A stretch of DNA of 64,000 nt from NCBI GenBank assembly GCA_025618425.1, contig CM046842.1:37286286-37350285 (forward strand). The letters are read 5' to 3'. The notes under the pieces were generated by a model. It saw only the letters and a list, made by a program, of their open reading frames with translations, was not told the origin of the DNA and made no database searches. A program made the position numbers and the translations under genes. Source of the stretch: Heliocidaris tuberculata. Lineage: Eukaryota; Echinodermata; Echinoidea; Camarodonta; Echinometridae. Below, one piece after another: positions 58,441 through 64,000 of the stretch (position 1 is its first letter; the number at the start of each line of letters is the position of its first letter).

Positions 58441-59190
58441 TCAAATATAGGCCTCAACTTTAGAGCTCATTTCCTCCCTAACTGATACCAGCAAACCTAT
58501 CTTACAAGCTCTTTTCGTTCGCTAAATCAAAAGGGTTGTAAAGTTTCAAGTTTAAAGCTGAGACTTTGTTCTATCCAAATAGAATAAAATCAGATTTGGT
58601 TGTTTGTTTGTGTGTTTGTTTGTTGTTATTTTTTTTTGTTAATGTTTTTGTTTGTTTGTTTGTTGCTTTTTTTTCGGGGGGGGGGGGGCTTTTTGGTGGC
58701 TTTGTCGTGCCGGGTCACACATGTTCAAGGACGTTTTTTTGTTTAAAGGGCCCTGTCCAAGGGTCCCCGCCGCAATACTCGCAATACACGCGAATACACC
58801 CCTCCCCTTTCCTTTCAGTCACATAACAGAGAAAAAAAGAGAAGGTGAAAGAGGGTGAAAAGAAAAGAAAAAAAAATCATTACGAAAAGTATAAGTATTC
58901 GCTGGCTCGCAATTTATTCATTTATTTTCATTTTTAGATGACATGCAAACATGATACTCGGTTGAAAGGCATCAGCCCCTCCCACGAGAAAATATGGCCA
59001 TACGCCAGGATTTGATCATAAGTGAGCTGTTCTTTTATTTACGGGTGTGAAAAATTCAGGAGTGGGAAGGGGGTGGGTCTTGAAGTTCTTGACAAATTAA
59101 AGTCGGTTTATTTTTAAGCTTGTGCATGCAAGCCGGTGAATATAATTTAGTCAAAATTAGAAGTGAAAATTCTAAATAGAAGTCCTGCCC
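58441..59190. other. No gene recognised
   Basis: A GTTT-rich tract (58595-58670), a G run (58676-58688) and an A-rich stretch near 58865; nothing coding. Confidence 0.6.
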
Positions 59191-59194
59191 CCTC

Positions 59195-60090
59195 CCCGAA
59201 CATGATTAATACATATCAAACATCATCTTCTTCCTTTTTATTGTGGTTCTAGACATGTTTCAGCTTCCCTAACGGGCAGTAATGTGTGATAGTCTAATGA
59301 TCCATGTGCGAGCGAAGCGAGGAGCAAAAGTTTTCTGACTTTTTTCTAACGTTGAAGTCCTATGTTTGTGCATTTTTTTACGGCGATATAATGAAAATGA
59401 CAAGAGAAACTTAATTTGGGGAATGTCGAAAGATATTTTAATTTGTGCTTTAACCCTGTCGTTTTTCTTTAGGATTTCATCGATATCAACATACTTTAGT
59501 ATGATAAATGCTTGATTTCAATATGTATTATAAGAGTTTGGGGGAAATTTTCGGAAAATATTATCCTTACTTGGTAGTATTATGGCATATTCGAGAGAGC
59601 GGAATGACAAATACTGTGCTGGGGGGGGGGGGGGGGAGCATGGCATGCCCCTCTTGCCTCCAGCCCCATTGCTTTACTCTGTAGTTTAGTAATGGGTACC
59701 TGTTAAGCCGCACCTATAATTTGAAGCTATATAAATATGGCTCTTTTTGTAAGAAACAGTGGGAAATATTGGTAAAAGGGGCATTTATCAGAAGAGGAAA
59801 GGGTGCTTATCAGAGGTGGGAAGGGGCAATTAAAAGAGGTAAAAAGAGGCACTTATGAGGGAGAGGGCACATATTACGTAGGGAAAGGGGTAATTATCAG
59901 AAGGGGGAAAAGGGCACTTATTAGAAGGGAAAAGGGGCACCTATCAGAAGCATAAGTGCTCTTATCAAATGAGAAAAGGGCACAAATTAGACAGAATTAG
60001 GGGCATTTATCAAAAGGAGAAAAGGGCACCTATAAGAGAGAAAGGGAACAGTTTTCAGAAAAAAGGGACACGTTTTGGGTACTTCAGACT
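59195..60090 (+). mobile_element. hAT-like element fragment (no termini)
   Basis: It shares the order of 11700-12730: the gttctagacatgtttcagct block, gcgagcgaagcgagg, aaccctgtcgtttttcttta and the ~20-bp array from 59770. Both ends are missing. Confidence 0.8.
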
Positions 60091-60149
60091 ATAGAAAAAC
60101 AGGGGGAATCACATCAACTGCACGTGGCCTTTAGTTAAGCACTTTTTTT

Positions 60150-60510
60150 TATAGGGTGCTGCCATCAGTTAGGGTTTGATATATTTCAAGATATGTATCA
60201 TACACTGAAGCCCCTACTCTGTGCAATGAAAAGCTACTTCAGTGAAAGGCTTGTGTCTCAAATTTTGCATAGAGCTATATAGTTCGAAGAAGAAATAATA
60301 ATGGGGGATCGGACCTATTGTGTTGAGTTGAATGCATGTAGGACGGAGGAATAATGGGAGGCGGCTTTGGTTATACGTGCGTTCGAGCAGCGTCAGCGTT
60401 TGTTCTTATGATGAAAAGACAGGAAGTCTATTGACTACTGATATAAAGAAGTAATAGGAGAGAGAGAGCCCTACTGCTAATCCCTGTTAAACTGAACTTC
60501 CCTCAGTGAC
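60150..60510 (+). repeat. Direct repeat, member 1 (partner 63640-64000)
   Basis: It aligns with the right edge of the window over about 360 bp, including gatcggacctattgtgttga and gatgaaaagacag-aagtcta. Small indels break any shared frame, so coding is unlikely. Confidence 0.8.
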
Positions 60511-62226
60511 ATAACAACATGTTATGCATAGGCCGCTATTACAGGACTCAGGCCGACAGCATGGACTGATGATAGTATTGATTTGATTTGGTTTGATGGA
60601 TTCATGATATATTCTAGAGTAAAAATCCCCTCATTATACCATACTTGCCTCTCAGCTACTCTTAGCTACATTATCGAAGGGAGTGCCTTTTGTCCGAATA
60701 TTAACTTTCCACTATTTTTTGTTTTTTTTTTTGGGGGGGGGGGGTAGCGGAAACAAATTTCCCAGATATATTTGTGGCGAGTGTGGAACCGAAAATTTAA
60801 GCAGTGGAAAGGAGAAATAATGGCCAACTTTAAATTCTAACTAGGCATATGATATTGGGAATACACCAAAGGCCTTCCCAAGGTTCTCGAGGGAAGAGGG
60901 GAGAGGGGGTTAGGACCAACAACAACCAAAATGATAGCATATGCAAATCATCTAGAATTGTCAGGAAAAAGAAAACGGTATATATTTTCGCCGACAGCGC
61001 TTTGAACTGGAAGTAAGTTTATGGGGAACCGCTGGCCCTCTAGATCTGTAGGGTCTATCGAGGGATGGGAAAGGGGTGGGGGGGGGGGGGGCAATAAAAC
61101 GGACCCCCGCAAAAAGTAATAATATGTATATGAAAATTGTATCCCGGAATAAGATTCATAATGTATTTTTTCTCAGTCACACGAGAAAACATTCCATTTC
61201 GCGCCCAAAATGAATGGTAAATGAATCGTAAGCTAATTTCAAAATAATGCCGACTTTAAAAATATGACGATAAGAGTTATCGGCAGCAGATGGGGGGGGG
61301 GGGGGCTTGAGGGATCACACTCCCACTCAGAATTGCTGTCTGCAAATGCGCCACCTCTGTCGGCAAAAAAGGAGGGAGAAAATGGGGAGAGGGAAGAGGA
61401 AAGAGAAAAGAAAAAGGAGAAAAGAGAAAGGAAAAGGGAAAGGGGAAGAAAAGGAAAAGGAAAGGAAATTAAACTAAAACAGAAAGAAAAGAGGGAAAGG
61501 AAAAGGGAAGCAAAGAAAAAGAAGGAAAAACTTTTTTTGTTTTGTTTTGTTGTTTTTTTCCTCGCTCTCAAAAAAGTGAATAGATAATATTCGGGCAAAA
61601 TGCGCCCCCCTTCGGCAATGGGCTGTACATAGCCCCCTCCCGAGGATTTTCAAAGTTCCGATGTTTGGCCAGCCACCACTTCATATTCGGGTAGAGAGGT
61701 GCCAGAATATCCACATATTTGGGTAGTGAGGTTTCCTGATATGTAACTTCTGTACATTTTTACTAAGAAAAGTTTTTCGTTGTTGTTGTTTTTGTTTTTG
61801 TTTTGTTTTGTTTTGTTTTTTAATTTAGAAGTTGAAAAGTTGATATTCGGGTAAAAGGTGTCAGCCTATCCCCTTGCGAAAATGGGCCCGTATGATCATG
61901 ACTTCTACATCTGCGATTTTCTTGTATCATTGTGTGAGGGGAGATTAGGGTGTACCGTGTAGCATTTTTTGGCAAATTTGGATGTCACACTCTAAAAATC
62001 TGTCGGCAAATTTGGGTGTCCCACCCCTCCCCCATTCAAATGTTCTAGCGATGCCCCTGGATATCGGCGTTGATTCAATCTTCATTCCTCTTTCTGTCTG
62101 GACTACAAGATCCCTAATCTTTCATAAGCTTTTGTTTTGCCACTTTAATCCCATTTCAAGGGGAAATCTAGGAAAATCTGTACTGTCCTTTCCTATTTAA
62201 TGGTTTTTAATCTCCGATTTGTATAC
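60511..62226. other. No gene; simple-sequence rich
   Basis: G runs (60733-60743, 61078-61091, 61292-61304), a polypurine tract and GTTTT repeats (61780-61820); nothing coding. Confidence 0.6.
61365..61535 (+). repeat. ~160-bp polypurine tract
   Basis: Almost only A and G on the plus strand (61366-61530) with very few pyrimidines. Such tracts can form triplex DNA; that is inference. Confidence 0.85.
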
Positions 62227-62234
62227 TTGAAACA

Positions 62235-63289
62235 CATAGGCGTAGCCAGGGGGGCCCAGGGGGGCACTGGCCCCCCCTATTCAGCCCCTAAAAAAAATTG
62301 AGAACGAAAAAGCGGGGGAATTGAGACAAAAAAAACCTAAAAAGGCGCTAAGAGTCGTTACCTTTCAATCACAATTTGCTAAAACGTCAAAGTTTTCACG
62401 CTTCGCGCGGGAAGGGGAAATAACTCCCCCTTCCCTGCCCCCACACCTATTACATACAGTAAAATATTGCATCCATATTATTGAAAAGCAGTCCCAGCGT
62501 CGAACTATAACTTTCCGCCTAAAAAAATTGTTTGCTACGAGCTCTTATCTTTCTCTCAAATTTGTTAAAACGTCATAGCTTTCGTGCTTGGGGCGGGAGG
62601 GGAAAAAGTCCCCCTCCCTGCACCCACCCCTGTTACAGTGCATTATTGCGTCCAAATAATTGAAAAAGCAGTCCGGGCGTCGAACTATCTTTCCGCCTAA
62701 AAAAAAGTTGCTGCGACCCGTTATCTTTCTCTCAACGCCCCCCCCCCCCCTCCCTTCACGCTTTGCGTGCTAATCACCAATTTCGCACGCTTCGCGTTCT
62801 CGATCACAACCCAACCCCCCTAAAATGAAATCCTGGCTACGCGGTTGCATCCAAATTATTGAAAAGCAGTCCGAGCGTCGAACTATAACTTTCCGCCTAA
62901 AAAAAATTTATTTGCTACGAGCTGTTATCTTTCTCTCAAATTTGTTAAAACGTCATAGCTTTCGTGCTTTGGGCGGCAGGGGGGGGGGGGGCGAACTCCC
63001 TCCTCCCTGCACCCACCTCTGTTACATACAGTGCAGTATTGCGTCCAAATAACTGAAAAGCAGTCCGGGCGTCGAACTAACTTTCTGCCTAAAAAAAAGT
63101 GGCTGCGAGCCGTTATCTTTCTCTCACCCCCCCCCCCCCCCTCCCTTCACGCTTTGCGTGCTAATCACCAATTTCGCACGCTTTGCGTTCTCGATCACAA
63201 CCGAACCCCCCTAAAATAAAATCCTGGCTACGCGGTTGGATCCTTCACGTCTGCCCCCCCCCCATTAAAAAATCCTTGCTACGCCATTG
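62235..63289. mobile_element. hAT-like element with CATAGGCGTAGCC ends and internal ~380-bp duplication
   Basis: Ends CATAGGCGTAGCCAGG and (inverted) CAATGGCGTAGCAAGG. Flanks TTGAAACA (62227-62234) and TTGAAATA (63290-63297) match at 7 of 8 bases. The interior repeats a segment with cagtccgagcgtcgaactat at about 62485, 62670, 62865 and 63058. An inner terminus (cctggctacgcggtt) occurs at 62831 and again at 63223. Confidence 0.75.
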
Positions 63290-63379
63290 TTGAAATACCA
63301 CACCATGCTCTACTCATATGGCTCAATAAGTTTCACTTCTTTAATACACTATCCCCGATGTAAAAAATAGCTCCAATAC

Positions 63380-63505
63380 CATTATGACTATGATGATGAT
63401 GATGATGATAATAATAAATAATTATAACAACATCAAAACCATGATGGTAATGCTAATCATAATCTTAATCATAATAATCACGATAACAACAATGAAAATA
63501 CTGAT
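63380..63505. repeat. GAT/AAT-rich microsatellite
   Basis: Degenerate trinucleotide tract. Confidence 0.85.
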
Positions 63506-63639
63506 AAATAAAAATCATGTCTATATTGACATTTGATGGGTAGCCTCATCAGTATTCAACTGATGACGGAGGCTTGGGGGCAAATCAATTACTAACCCAG
63601 CATTGAAAGCTACATGATTAATACTTTTTTTGAAAGGAT

Positions 63640-63936
63640 CCTGCCATTACATCAGTTAGGGTTTAATATATTTCAAGATAATGTATCATACACTGAAGCC
63701 CGTAGTCTGTTCATTGAAAGGCTACTTTGAACAGTGAATGGCTTGTCTCAAATTTGCATAGAGCTATAGTTCTTCGGAGAAATAATAATGGGGATCGGAC
63801 CTATTGTGTTGAGTTGAATGCTCGGGACGGAAGAATAATGGGAGGGGCGGCTTTATACGTGCGTTCGATCCGCGCCAGCGTTTGTTGTTATGATGAAAAG
63901 ACAGAAAGTCTATTGACTATTGATATAAAGAAGAAT

Positions 63937-63975
<39 letters not shown>

Positions 63976-64000
63976 AACTGCAAATCCCCTGTTAAACTTC
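63640..64000 (+). repeat. Direct repeat, member 2 (partner 60150-60510)
   Basis: Second member, cut by the window edge; it contains a longer (GA)n tract at 63939-63972. Confidence 0.8.

Noticed and set aside
63727..63939. 70-aa ORF near the right edge
   Set aside because: The related repeat at 60150-60510 does not preserve the frame.

Overview
The window is animal (metazoan) DNA: AT-rich, intron-containing and dense in microsatellites and transposable elements (TEs). The TE mix (non-LTR elements with a 2A-like leader, a DIRS-type recombinase remnant, hAT-like and piggyBac-like elements, many foldback elements and long G runs) suggests a marine invertebrate deuterostome, most likely an echinoderm. 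That assignment is inference, because no single-copy marker gene is present.

The only host gene I can support is a plus-strand, multi-exon gene for a four-transmembrane protein of the MS4A (CD20-like) type, present as two tandem paralogues. Copy 2 is complete in the window: six coding exons at 18897-19004, 21340-21456, 26009-26071, 27246-27398, 30746-30898 and 32485-33255, all joined in phase 0, about 454 aa. Copy 1 has its last four exons here (10010-10072, 10621-10773, 13308-13460, 14397-14906); its first two should lie beyond the left edge. The last exon encodes a long cytoplasmic tail of 41-residue tyrosine repeats followed by a module with YIPM, SDYEVI/M and YEN motifs, so the product looks like a membrane signalling protein. 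Both tails carry a frameshift, at different places.

The paralogues sit in a segmental duplication (about 1-16200 and 18860-38240). Comparing the halves dates the insertions. A hAT-like element with target duplication CTTACCCA is at the same site in both, so it is older than the duplication. A LINE-bearing inverted-repeat element (1303-5134) and a DIRS-containing inverted-repeat element (5270-8858) are only in copy 1. An L2/CR1-like LINE (about 33330-37352) is only in copy 2.

From 38.2 kb to the end I recognise no host gene. This part holds an L1/Tx1-like LINE with a perfect 14-bp target duplication (38815-41947), three inverted-repeat elements packed into 43330-44731, two more at 47.3-49.8 kb, an L1-like LINE 3' fragment (minus strand, 50110-51005), a 5.2-kb hAT-like element (52297-57497, target duplication ACGTAGAG) with a piggyBac-like element nested at a TTAA (53102-57064) that carries a 378-bp tandem array, and further hAT-like and L2-like fragments. 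No tRNA, rRNA or CRISPR was seen.
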